Positions 1-10,802 of a DNA stretch of 64,000 bases are shown here, piece by piece (positions within the stretch are counted from its first letter, which is position 1; each line of letters begins with the position of its first letter). This stretch comes from Pyrocephalus nanus. Taxonomy: Eukaryota > Chordata > Aves > Passeriformes > Tyrannidae. Under the pieces are notes generated by a model. The model worked only from the letters and a program-made list of their open reading frames with translations. It searched no databases and had not been told where the DNA came from. Where the stretch lies: positions 70,771,741 to 70,835,740 of the forward strand of contig CM076259.1 of assembly GCA_038380795.1 (NCBI GenBank), read 5' to 3'. The translations under genes and the position numbers were made by a program.

Positions 1-466
1 CTTTCTGCTCTTCTGATATCTGATAACCAGAAGAAGGAAAGCAGTAAATGTCTTTTTTTTTTTTTTTTCTTAAATATAATGTAATATTTCTTTGGGAACA
101 CAGAAAGTCAGTTTCTATCAGCCTTATTTTTACTGATGTGGTTAAAAATATTGGATTTCTATCTTAGTAAAATTTTTAGCAGGTAACTTGGATTGAGCCT
201 TTCCTTTGGTTCTGACTCTCCTAAGTCATTAACTTTTACTAATTGTCCACTGGAGTTCCCTATATATAGAGTCCTTGACCCTGCTCATTGTTTCCCATAT
301 ATTGTCATTTGTGTCACAAATGAGTGATTTGGACACCTTAAAGAATTCCCATTAGACATACTGGCAAAAATTGTTTCAATAGGATGTCATAAAAATGTGA
401 CAACAAAACTCTATGACAAAGCTCAACCTATTACTTACTACAAGGATAAAATATACAAAAAAAACC
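1..466. other. AT-rich non-coding DNA, nothing identified
   Basis: No open frame, known repeat or RNA gene is recognised. There is a 16-base T run at 53-68. The last bases before 467 form the left flank of the LTR insertion described next. Confidence 0.7.
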
Positions 467-771
467 TGTCGTGGTCGAGGCGGGAAAGCGACATGGTTTC
501 AGGATACCAGCTTAGCTTTATTGCAATAGTGTATCTACCTTTATACAGTTCTGGGTGACACATGTATACACAGCATTGGTTTACCACTATCGTAACAACT
601 CATGATTGGACATACAGCCACGTCTTAACACAATAGGTTAACACTCCTAACAGGAAACCCACTCTGTGTTACAGTCCTACTGTCCGTGGTTAACCCTCTG
701 CCAGGTGTAAGAAGTTCCATCTTCAGTATCTCAGTTTACAGAGAGCCCAGAACCAGCTGGGCTCCCTCACA
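467..771 (-). mobile_element. Solo LTR of an avian endogenous retrovirus
   Basis: Read on the minus strand, this 305-bp block starts TGTGAGGGAG and ends CCACGACA, the TG...CA ends of a retroviral LTR. In the expected order it carries a TATAAA box (plus strand about 538-543), an AATAAA polyadenylation signal (about 519-524) and a GC-richer U5. Flanking 7-mers are aaaaacc (460-466) and gaaaacc (772-778), a 6-of-7 match consistent with a target-site duplication. No primer-binding site follows the LTR and no polypurine tract precedes it, so it is a solo LTR left by recombination and not one end of a provirus. The family is not named with certainty. A 7-bp duplication is unusual, since 4-6 bp is normal. 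Confidence 0.75.
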
Positions 772-779
772 GAAAACCA

Positions 780-1910
780 AGTTAAAATTGATCTAAAATT
801 ATTTAAACAGAGATCAGAGATGTAAAAGGATAAGGGAGGTCCTCTCATTGAGTCATGAGGCTGAGAGTGGACCCCTTTGCTCTCTAAACTCTTGATGGAG
901 CTTATGTGTGGCTAGGTCCAATCTTAGTCTTCAACATGGACAATGGTTTATGGCTAATGGAATTATCTATACAAACGTTATTACAATTTAATATTGAGTA
1001 TCAATTTCATTAGCATTAATTCAGCATGCTATCATTCGCTTATTGAGGAGCTGTTGCTGGGAAGGGGTGTCTCCACCAAGGAAGGACCTCTAACCTTGAC
1101 AGGCATCCCCATTCAATTGGAGAGTCACCTGGCATGCAGTTCAGTTCTAGGGAAGGGGAACTCAAACTGGACTCATTCAAAGATCGGTCATTGGTAAAAG
1201 ATCTCTGTCTCTAGGAACAAACTTGACAGGTGTCCCAGCTCAAGGAGCAATCACAGTCATGAATCACACTGCTTAGAAAGGAGTGCTCAAAGAAGGCTCA
1301 ATCAGGCTGTCATATTTATGCAACGAAGTAGCTGACATGCAGTCAACTTGCATGCAATGGGAAAGGTGTGTATGGGACTCCTTGTAACCACAAGATTCTT
1401 TGTTCCTTGATAAATGAGTCTTGGAAAAACCACACACTATTTCTGTGTTATTGTATGATTGGTGTTCCAAGCGTATATACATCAATGCTCAGTATGTCAC
1501 TCTGCTCCTTTATGGATTGGCTAGAGGAGTTCTTGGCCCAGCTATGGCTCAAGACTTGCCTCCTTTGGAGCCTAGACCAAACTACTCCTGCTTTCATGAA
1601 GGTGTTGAGTGCCTCCATCACAACTTGTCTTATTTCAAAAAGTGTCATAAAAAAATACTCTATCTTTGAGTCGAGGGAGAAATGGGGAACTGAAAACATG
1701 AGCATGGTTCTGGCATAGTTTGAACATTTTTCCAACTTCAAGTTTCTATTCTGCTTGGATCTGATCACTAACCTGAAAGCCAGCCTGTGCAGACTGACAG
1801 GGGTGGTGATCAGACCTGTCATCCTCAATCCCTTCTTGAGCAGCCTGGCTATACCCACAGCACTTGGCCTTGAGGCAAGGAGTCCTTGAGGACTCCTTGA
1901 GTCCTCCATG
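780..1910. other. GC-richer unassigned stretch beside the solo LTR
   Basis: This stretch has visibly more G and C than its surroundings and reads like older mobile-element or non-coding transcript sequence. Open frames occur on both strands (153 codons on minus 1448-1909; 116 codons on plus 1368-1718). They overlap each other and resemble no protein I know. A perfect hairpin lies at 1876-1899. The nature is unknown; a decayed endogenous-retrovirus part is possible but not shown. Confidence 0.35.
1876..1899. repeat. Perfect 10-bp-arm hairpin
   Basis: Arms caaggagtcc (1876-1885) and ggactccttg (1890-1899) are exact reverse complements around a TTGA loop. The unit ctccttgag is partly repeated just after it. 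No terminator-like or RNA-gene context is visible. Confidence 0.8.
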
Positions 1911-4374
1911 GCTCCAAAAATATGTTTATTTTTCTATGTCATGGCATCTAAAATAATAGGACTGTGTCACCATAATGGTGATGACCATGAAAGCAGTGTT
2001 TCTCTAACTGTAAAAGAGCATTATGAAAACATATGAGGAAATATTAGAGGCCAAAGTGTGTTATAACTGTGCATGACAGCTCAGAGGGACCCATCTAAAT
2101 TTCACAATGGGAGCTGCCCCCAGAGTAGACCATTTGCAGAACCAAGAATATATTTCAGGGGGAAAATTCTGATTGATTTCAAAGGCGTGAACTTGAATTT
2201 ATGCAGCATAAAGTGGTGAGGTTACCAAAACCCAGGAATGAACTAACTAGGGAGCTATTAATTAGCAGTTGGAAACACCTACTGAGAAAGAGGAAAAACA
2301 AACACTTATAGTATAGTAAGAAAGATAAAAGATAAAAAGAGAGCAAGGGATCTTGACTTCTGAAGGGTTTTGAAAACAAAAGAAAATTTTAAAGAAATTA
2401 TATAAAACTGAATTTTAAATAGTATTCGTTCAAATTATTTTATTTTGTGTAACTTATATCACACTAGACTCAAAATCATTGAGAATAATTATTATTTTTT
2501 TTATGAGGATTTGTAGAAGAGCAACATAGGAAGGCATGTTTAGCTCCAGCACCAGAAGTATGTCATGGGAATTTCATTTTGAAATATTAGGAAGCTGTGT
2601 TGTACAGACTGCCCATTTTTGGTTCTTGTTAATCTTTAATATTTTTAAGTTAATATTTTACAATTTAAGTTGATACTTCTATTTCTTAAAAACAGAAGTT
2701 GTAAATAAATATTTTGTTTCTTCATAATAAAAGACAATGTAATACAAACCTTTTATTTTGATCCAGAATGGTTATGTACACTAACTGTAGTTAATTTTAT
2801 TAACTTATTTTAGTTCAGCATTCTTGCCAGAAACTAAAATTTTCTTTTTATTGCAACAGAATAACTGTATGCTCTGTAAATTCTGAAAAGGAACGTGGAG
2901 TGGCTAATCCAAGTCTAAAAAATTTTCTTACAACAAAGTTTCCCCTTCAGAATTGCTCAGTCTTATGAGATATGGAGAATTTCAGCCTCTCAGTTTCACT
3001 TCGTGTCTCTGAAGAAAATTTGTATTGAACTTTTATTCATTTATTCCACTTTCTCATGATATGCATATCCGCTTTCTGCCTATGGACTGTGACTTTAAGA
3101 AATTTAATGGAGGTAGAAAATCATTTAAGTAACATGGAAAAAAAATGGAATTTCTGCTTCTTCTTCTTCATAAATAATCACAAACAACAGTGAGACACAT
3201 AAACATGTTTAAATCACAGTAGGTATAGAAATATATAACTCCCAGCAGTAATAGTCTTACAGACCCAATGTTTCCTGTATACAGTGCTGCCACCTTTTGG
3301 TTGTAATTCTCACTGCTACTTACGGGTAGTCTCATTGCAAGCATTTTGTCTTAAAGACTTTGCTTAAAAACTTATCTTATTCATAACTGAAACATGCTAG
3401 ATGAAATATAGGATTTTAGGAGTTTGTGTTCAGTTCCATGACAGTCCTTCAGGATTTCCAGAGCAAGATGTTCCAGTTTATCTAAATGTTGCTTGTGCTA
3501 TTTACTGTTAAATTTGTAAGCCAGCCAAAGCTTATATGTGATGAATGGGTCTACAAATTTGATGATTTAGCTTCCCATAAAGCCGACTTACTCAACATAT
3601 ATCTCAAAACTGGTGACATCAGCTGATGCATTCTCTTTCACTGTTTACCAATTTGAGCAACTAAGACCTTAGGGCGTAGTAGGTCATGTAAACTGTCTTC
3701 ACCTTGTCTGCTGCTTCTAGACATTCCTCAGAACCCTAGAGCAGCCGCACATCTTTAAGACTCCTGATTTCTAGTCAGGTTTAGAGCTCATCACAATGCT
3801 TCACGTTTAAACCTCTATCTAACAGCTTGGGACCCACTATCTTCAAAGTTGTACAGGTAGAAATATTTACCCAAAATAAATCTGGCTGAAGGAAGCAAAA
3901 GATTAGGTGAAAACTTTGAAGTTTAATGTTATGTGAATTTGTATTGTCTAAAGCTGATGCAATTCTTAGGTAAGGCCAATGTTACCGTCATATAAAGTCT
4001 TAGACATTACTAAAATTATTAAGTCCGTGTACATCTAAAGGTGCATGTACGTGTAAACTGCATATCTAAGATCCCATCACAGCAACACAAATCTTGAATT
4101 TGATTCAGTTGCCCAAGCAGTGATATTGATTGCATGATCACTCACAAAGATAAATATATGAAACTGGAATATATGACACAAGATGTTGGAAATATTCATG
4201 TTTTCTGTAATGCCAGATGAAGGTCAAATCATATATGTATGCTAGGGCATCTCAAATGCCACTGAGCATTTATGTTCAAGCTTCTCCTTAGGTACAATAG
4301 GTGATATAAATGCCTAAATGTAGGTAGGTGACTATTTCTGTATTTGACCTCATACCATATATGCCGTTGAATTT
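1911..4374. other. AT-rich non-coding DNA, nothing identified
   Basis: No coding, RNA or recognisable transposon signal was seen. The stretch holds short A and T runs and scattered stop codons in all frames. It may be intergenic or intronic. Confidence 0.65.
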
Positions 4375-4507
4375 AAACAGCGGATTTAAAATATTGTCTA
4401 CTTAAAATATTGAGTGGTAAACTAACATCACTAGTAGATCTGTTGATCAAACATGAATGTATTTTACTGGACAGTGATATTCATCATCCTTACATATTGT
4501 GGGGGTT
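4375..4507 (+). repeat. 133-bp direct repeat, copy 1
   Basis: Bases 4375-4507 are identical at every position to 6994-7126, in the same orientation, with a constant offset of 2619. The unit starts aaacagcggatt and ends attgtgggggtt. It has no terminal inverted repeats, no poly-A tail and no TG...CA ends. No clean target duplication adjoins this copy, so it is the likelier source copy. Confidence 0.95.
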
Positions 4508-6993
4508 CTTGTTGTTGATTTCAACATATATATGTAGATCCAAATGTTAGTCAAACAGTTGTTTGGAGGAAAAAAAAGTATACACTTTTTCTTCTTAGAA
4601 TTTCAGCAGTCTAATCAAGATGCAACAATTAGTTGATGCTAATTCAATTACAACAGTGCAAGGGTATAAGGAAGGAGGCCACACTTAACAAATTCTAACA
4701 ATGCTAATGCCCAGAGTGATAGAAGGAAGACTCAGTGATAGACTTGCAACTGTGATTCACAAAAACCTTTCAACTCATAAGCCTTTTCTTTGGTGTTATA
4801 GTCATATAATGTTCTTCTGGGTCCAGAGGGCAAAAGCTTCTGAGAATGAGTGAAATAAGGTTGTGTGGGCTTATGGTGGAGTCACACCATCACCCCACAG
4901 TCACAGCCAGGAGAATCATTGTGCCTGTGGCCCTCTTAGGCCAGGAGATCACTTTGGGCTCTTTCTGCAGGTTCAAAGGAAGAGAAAGATTCTGTATCGC
5001 CACACCTAACATGGAAAAAGGGTCCAAAATGGGAAAAGCAACATGTTAAATAACACTCAAAATTGCTATTTCTTAGACTGTAAGTCCATTATAATCATGA
5101 GATGAAGCATAGAAAATAACTATAATTCAACAAAACAATGTAACAGAACGAAATCATGATTAAGGATAATTGTCTCTCTAGAGTAAGAAATGCACAATCT
5201 GCAATAAAAAGTGTGATAAAATAATAACCAGTTCATCAAAACCAAACCATATTACTTAAATTTAAGGACCTATTTCAGGTGAGAATCTGCCTACACTGCA
5301 GACAGAATATATATTTCAGCTAAACACAATAATTAATGCAGGCACTTCATCCATGTTCAGAGTTTTTTAATAATATGATTTTTTTATTGTATTTTCATTT
5401 CTTTTCTTCAGTATTGTTATATTTCAGCCTAACTTTCCCTTCTATTCAATTAATTCTGTCTATCTGTATGTTGAAATCCTTGAGGATCTTATAGAAAATA
5501 TAGTTCAGCAGTTTTAATACAGTTTTTCTACAGAAGACATTTTGTTGGTTTCAAAAAGTTGTAGAGAATAACTGCTTACAACATGACCTTTATCACCTGA
5601 GGAAGTTAAAGTTATAATGAGGTTTCACATGCTATTTGCAGGAAGTGTTATGAACTTGATGTGGTATATAAACCTGAATTTTATTGGCATCACATTACTG
5701 GGGACTCTGAGATGACATTTTAAGATGCATCTTTCCTCTTAGCCTCCTTAGTTTTACAAAAAAATTCATTCTGTTTTTATTTGTATGTATAATTCGAAGT
5801 GCATCTAGTGATTCTTGGTAATTAAGAACTCATTTAACTCAAACACTCAGCAAGATTGGGTATCACAACCTAAAATGTCTTTTGAATTTCTTTCTTGGCT
5901 TGAACTGGCCTTTTCAACATATTAGATTTTGTTGCTCCATTCCAGAATTCTGGTCAAGGAAGGAAAAATGAAGTTTTGTGTCAGGGTTATGGCCTTAATA
6001 GAATTTAAAATGGCTTGTTTTGTTATTCTAGGGAACGAATTCCCTTAACGCGGGTTGGACCCTCAAGGGGACTGTCACATCATGATGTATCGTACTGTCT
6101 CCCAGCCAGCTGAAGAAACAGATCTTGAAGTCATGACAGGTTCTTCTAACAGCACTCCTAGAAAATGTCCTTTTACATGGAAAGATTTTTTGGTATTTTT
6201 TATGATTTTATCATCACTCAGCTGTGCTGACTGTGTAACAAAAGTATCATCAAAAGACATGCCCCATTATAACTTTCTTTTAAAAATATTAATCAGCTAC
6301 AAACAAATAAGCACAGAAAAATAGTAAAGCACAGATAAATGAATCCCCAGGAAAATATCCCTGTTTTAACTGGCAAACTTATAAATTTCTCTGTGATTGA
6401 TTTCAGGTCTGTGAACTCCCAATAATAGATATGCAACCCTTAAAAAGATTCATTGGTGGATTGTTCTAAACATTATTAAACACAATGTAAAAAGTATGTA
6501 TTTGTTGTCAAATTTAATTTGAATGCAAATTTTTAAAAATATCTCAGCATGAGGTCAGTGGAAACTGTTTAGACATTCCAATATTGATATGGTTTAAATT
6601 GGTTGATTTAATCAGCAAATCCTGGCAAAATTCTTGTATGAAAACTAAACACAACAGAAACAATAATGGACCTTTAGTTTTGAAGAAAAGTAAGGAATCT
6701 GTTTCATGAAGACTTAATTTTCTTTAAGAAGCTTCTGCTTTGGAGAGATTGAGAAGCTAGATTAGTAAGGAAAAAAGTACTCTCACAGACTGAGGACAGC
6801 GTAACTGGGCAGTTTTTATGCATGACCCACTTCAGTCACAAGTAAGTGTGAAAAAAATATGATATTTTAATAAGAAAAGAGGGAAAGTAAGATTTTAGAA
6901 TTCTTTTTCCAAAATTATATGAATTTGACTAGTTGCCATAAATTTCTGTTGCAGATTTAATGTTTTGACAAATAAAAAGAAATGTAATCTTTG
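4508..6993. other. AT-rich spacer between the two 133-bp copies
   Basis: No gene is recognised. A slightly GC-richer patch lies at 4840-5040. Short open frames at 6055-6324 (plus) and 6075-6260 (minus) overlap each other and look like chance. A small interrupted palindrome, agggaa/ttccct, lies near 6030-6045. Nothing suggests that the two flanking repeats are LTRs of an element occupying this space. Confidence 0.6.
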
Positions 6994-7126
6994 AAACAGC
7001 GGATTTAAAATATTGTCTACTTAAAATATTGAGTGGTAAACTAACATCACTAGTAGATCTGTTGATCAAACATGAATGTATTTTACTGGACAGTGATATT
7101 CATCATCCTTACATATTGTGGGGGTT
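6994..7126 (+). repeat. 133-bp direct repeat, copy 2, flanked by an 8-bp duplication
   Basis: This copy is identical to 4375-4507. The octamer taatcttt lies just left (6985-6992) and again just right (7129-7136). One extra base (6993) and two extra bases (7127-7128) lie between octamers and repeat. That pattern is what an insertion into a staggered break leaves behind, so this is likely the derived copy. The lack of any divergence implies recent origin, gene conversion or an assembly artefact. Confidence 0.9.
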
Positions 7127-7247
7127 TTTAATCTTTTCATATAGTATTCATGTCAATAACTCTGACTCAATTTTATAAAAAATATTATTTTGGAGACATT
7201 ATTTTTGTGTTGTTTCAATCTTCCAATATCTGGAGAAGGTTATTTGA

Positions 7248-7300
7248 TATGTATCTATATCTATATATATATATATCTATGTGTTAATATATATATAAAG
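7248..7300. repeat. Imperfect (AT)n microsatellite
   Basis: Interrupted TA repeats with TATC variants. Confidence 0.85.
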
Positions 7301-7697
7301 TTAATTTAATGTTGAAATATAATTATTAATCTTTCATTTTGTAAGTTTTGGAATTAAGTCAGTTTGAGAACATTCAAATTAACTAAGATTTTTTGATGGA
7401 CTCATATTTCTTCCAAAAACCAATCTTCCACTAAAAATACTGTACAACTCAGCATAACCGGCATGTTTTATTTGAGTAAGACCTGGAATACAGAAACAAG
7501 ACTTTTGAAGTGCAAGGATAAGGTAATTTGACAGAACATGATAGCAAATTATCACAATAGCTTCCTGAAAAGTGTTTTTTAGCTTAGTAACTTACCTGAT
7601 AGCTTGTGGGTAGATAAAGAAATTAACAACATTGAATGATGTTATTTATGGATAAATTAATTTTAGGAATAAATCTTTTGTTATAAAAATCTCCCAG

Positions 7698-7785
7698 GTT
7701 TGGTCGTGGTTTTTTTGTTTGTTTGTTGGTTTTTTGTTTGTTTTCTTTTTTTTTTTTGTTTGGTTTGGTTTTTTTTTTTTTTTTT
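7698..7785. repeat. T/G-rich low-complexity tract
   Basis: Strand-asymmetric tract of T runs with TTTG and TTGG motifs. The apparent open frames here on both strands are only low-complexity translation. Confidence 0.9.
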
Positions 7786-7929
7786 ACTTTCTTCTTGGGA
7801 ATGGGTGTGTGTATGTAAGAAAGTACTCATGAATAATTGGATAAAGAGGAGGGATAAGATACTGAAAGACTTGATAGACAGTGTTCTACAAAACAAGTCG
7901 CTCTCTCTCACAGCTGGTTCTTGCACTCC

Positions 7930-8700
7930 TAATTGCTAGCTTAAGGAAAAATCATCTACCTGCTATTCTTGTAGGCTGCTGGCTGTTGTACTCCTGCTCA
8001 GTGTCCCACTTTCTATTTATAGGCTTGGTTGGTTTCCTTTCCCTTTTATTCTCTCCCAGTTTATCACACCCTTCCTCTCCATAGAAGTAGACTCCCAGGT
8101 ATGTGCTCAGAAGGGCATATGTACAATATTCTGTGGGCTGAAGCTTAGATCTGTACAGATCTGGGGATCGAACAAAGAAGAAAACCTGGAGTATTTGCAG
8201 ATAAGTAATGAAATGACTGACTTTTCTGCAGAAAGAAGGATCCTTCTCCTTTTTTTTCTGCATGTTTTGATTGTCTTTACTGTGCATTAGGTGCTCCAAT
8301 AGGAAATAATAACAGAAAAATAAATCCACGCTCTAAGCTTTACAGTTTTCACCAAGCCTGGGGGAGTGTAAGTTGCACCCCGCTCTTCAGGTCTGTGCAA
8401 AAGCCTGGCAGTGTGACTAGTTCTAGATCTGCTGATCTGCTGCTGCAAGCTGTTGGCCCAGTTCCTCTTGCCCTCAAATCCAGATGTGCATTCCTCTTCC
8501 TCTGGTGTTTTTCCTCCATGAACTGGTTCGTTGTGTGAGCAGATTTGCTTGTGCAACACGTGGGGAAAAGGGAGGCCAGGACAATCCCTGTGAATGGAAG
8601 CTACCCGTAACACTTCTTATCTTGTCACTGTCAATCCTGAGTTGTATTTTTGGGACAGGTAACATTGTGATCTCAATTTCAAATGTCCCACCTTACATAA
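7930..8700. other. GC-richer unassigned stretch
   Basis: Base composition rises between about 8330 and 8690. Overlapping open frames on both strands (up to 125 codons) show no recognisable protein. It may be a decayed mobile element or a non-coding exon; I cannot place it. Confidence 0.35.
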
Positions 8701-8949
8701 GTTAATTGAAGCCTTTGTCCCATTCTACAGTTACTGTGATTCCTTAGTCTTAATGAGTCCTTAATGAGCATTGCACACAGCTCTGGCTTCTAGGACTATT
8801 CAAACTTTTACTATTTAGATTTCTACGGGCACCTGATGTAACAATAAGAGAATGCTATGATTTTATTTTTCCTCCACAAATTTTATACCACTATTCATGT
8901 CCTATTGAGTATATTGGAGCTTTTATATAATATCTAAGATACATTTTTT

Positions 8950-8950
<1 letters not shown>

Positions 8951-8981
<31 letters not shown>
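8951..8981. repeat. (AT)n microsatellite
   Basis: TA dinucleotide run with one GTG interruption near its start. Confidence 0.9.
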
Positions 8982-9790
8982 AAGCCTAGGGGGTGTCTCT
9001 TCTGCTTCTCTTGGGATTTTCTTCAAGTTTGGTAATATTTACAGCACATTTGAACTAACAGATGTTAATTCTTGATTGAGCCACAAAAGACTATGCACAG
9101 GTAGCACCTGCTGGTGTTCTTGCTTCCACTGTCTGGTCACATGATTAGGACTAATCAACAGAAATAAACGATTCAGAGGGAATTAGTAAATCTAGAGAAA
9201 CTACTGGGAAGTATTTATTGGGATTTTACATATGTATTATAATGTTAATGCACTGGGACTTTAAATACTTTTGTTATACAAATTAAATAGTATTGGCAAT
9301 TTTTTACAATGAAATACAGTTTTCCACAACCAAAAATGAGATGGAAAGATTCGATCCCCCTCAAATCCTTATTTCTTCCATTAAAAATTTAGCATGATAT
9401 TGTTTGCATCCATTTAGATATGTGTAGTTCATTATTTGTTGATGGGTTTTAACAATAAAACAATGTATTCAATGAGAAATAATAAAAGCCATATTTACTA
9501 ACGTATTATTTCTGTGTAACTTTTGTTCACATAAATTCACAATGGATATCTTTTCTGATTATTCTCCCAAGTCCTAAAAAATGATATATAAGAATACAGA
9601 TAAATACCATATAATCAATATATATTTATAGAAGACATTGAAAATCAAAATTGTTCAAAAGGTAACAAAATTTTGTTAGAGATCACTGTGGACATTTTTA
9701 AATCTAGATCAGAGTGGAAAAAAACAAACCAAAACAAGCTCTAAAAAGGGTAAATGCCAGAATGTGGGAAGCCATAGAACTCAGAGCAAA

Positions 9791-9829
9791 CAATAAATAA
9801 ATAAATAGGTACATAGATAAATAAATAAA
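9791..9829. repeat. (AAAT)n microsatellite
   Basis: Two blocks of AATA units separated by ggtacatag. Confidence 0.9.
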
Positions 9830-10720
9830 CACCCCAACAACAATTGACAATCTTTTCTTAATTATCCTCATTTACTACATTCAGAGAGACTCACCTCTTA
9901 CAAGAGAGCATGTGGGGCAAATTATTTACCTAGAAAAGATTCCTGCCTTTGTGGAAGTGGATGACAATACATTATTTCTTTGGGTACCTCCTATTTTTTT
10001 ATGACTATTTTTCCCAATTATATTTCTTTAGGAGGATTCTCTCCAGTCTCTCTCTAAAGAAGCAGCTGAGGAAAAGTCACCTCCAAATGCTAATGGGGTT
10101 TGTATAAGGATTTTTTTTGATTGCCAGGAAATTCACAGCCTTCCCTCTCTCACCTTTATTTAGATGCAGTCCTTTCTTACAAGAGAAAGCTTTATAAATA
10201 GTGATTTAATAAACTAAAATATATCTGCCAAGAGCTTATGATAACCTAGAAAATAACGATACTCTTTATGGGTTTTATTTTCAAGACTTAGAAGAAAGAA
10301 AATAAATTCACCAGAAGGGACAGTTATACATTACCAAAATCTTCCCTGTGCTCCAGATATTGCCAGAAAACTGAGATGAGTTTTGCATTCACAAATGAAA
10401 CACGACACAATCTTGTTTTGCATGGGCTTGCTTTCTATAATGAAAGTTTAACACGGCTTGGCTTCATGAAGTAAAATGTTGATTGAAAATATTTGTGACA
10501 GTTGTGGGTAGTTAACAAAGTTGCTATTACAGCACTTCAAGAAAATGTTGCTACTTTAAGTGCTAGGTACTAAGCTGGTTGGAGTACACAACAGCTTTTT
10601 AGACACTATAATGTGTGAGCTCACATTTCATTAAACGAGTCACTTCTCCTGACTGGCACCCCATTTACTCAGTGGAAACAGTGAAGTTACTTACTGGATG
10701 TAAAAATAAAGCCAACTGTG

Positions 10721-10768
10721 AATTTATATTCCTATATAATTTATAATATATAATTTATATTCCTATAT
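10721..10768. repeat. Two 17-bp direct repeats at a rearrangement edge
   Basis: The 17-mer aatttatattcctatat occurs at 10721-10737 and again at 10752-10768, separated by 14 A/T bases. The second copy abuts the 34-bp inverted-repeat arm that begins at 10769. Confidence 0.9.
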
Positions 10769-10802
10769 GGTGGTCAGAAATCTGGTTTACTTGTCAGAAT
10801 TT
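10769..10802 (+). repeat. Left arm of a perfect 34-bp inverted repeat
   Basis: The arm begins ggtggtcagaaatctgg and is the exact reverse complement of 12979-13012. Similarity stops sharply at both ends, so the match is not part of a longer diverged repeat. Confidence 0.93.

Larger units (their letters stand above)
8701..10720. other. AT-rich non-coding DNA with small microsatellites
   Basis: No gene is recognised. It contains a TA microsatellite (8951-8981) and an AAAT-type repeat (9791-9829), each listed separately. Confidence 0.65.

Noticed and set aside
1448..1909. 153-codon minus-strand frame, the longest in the window
   Set aside because: No recognisable protein, overlapped by a 116-codon plus-strand frame, and with no splice or regulatory support. 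Best taken as chance in a GC-richer stretch.
4375..7126. The two 133-bp copies as LTRs of one retroelement
   Set aside because: No TG...CA ends, no TATA or poly-A signal, no primer-binding site or polypurine tract, and no retroviral coding trace between them.
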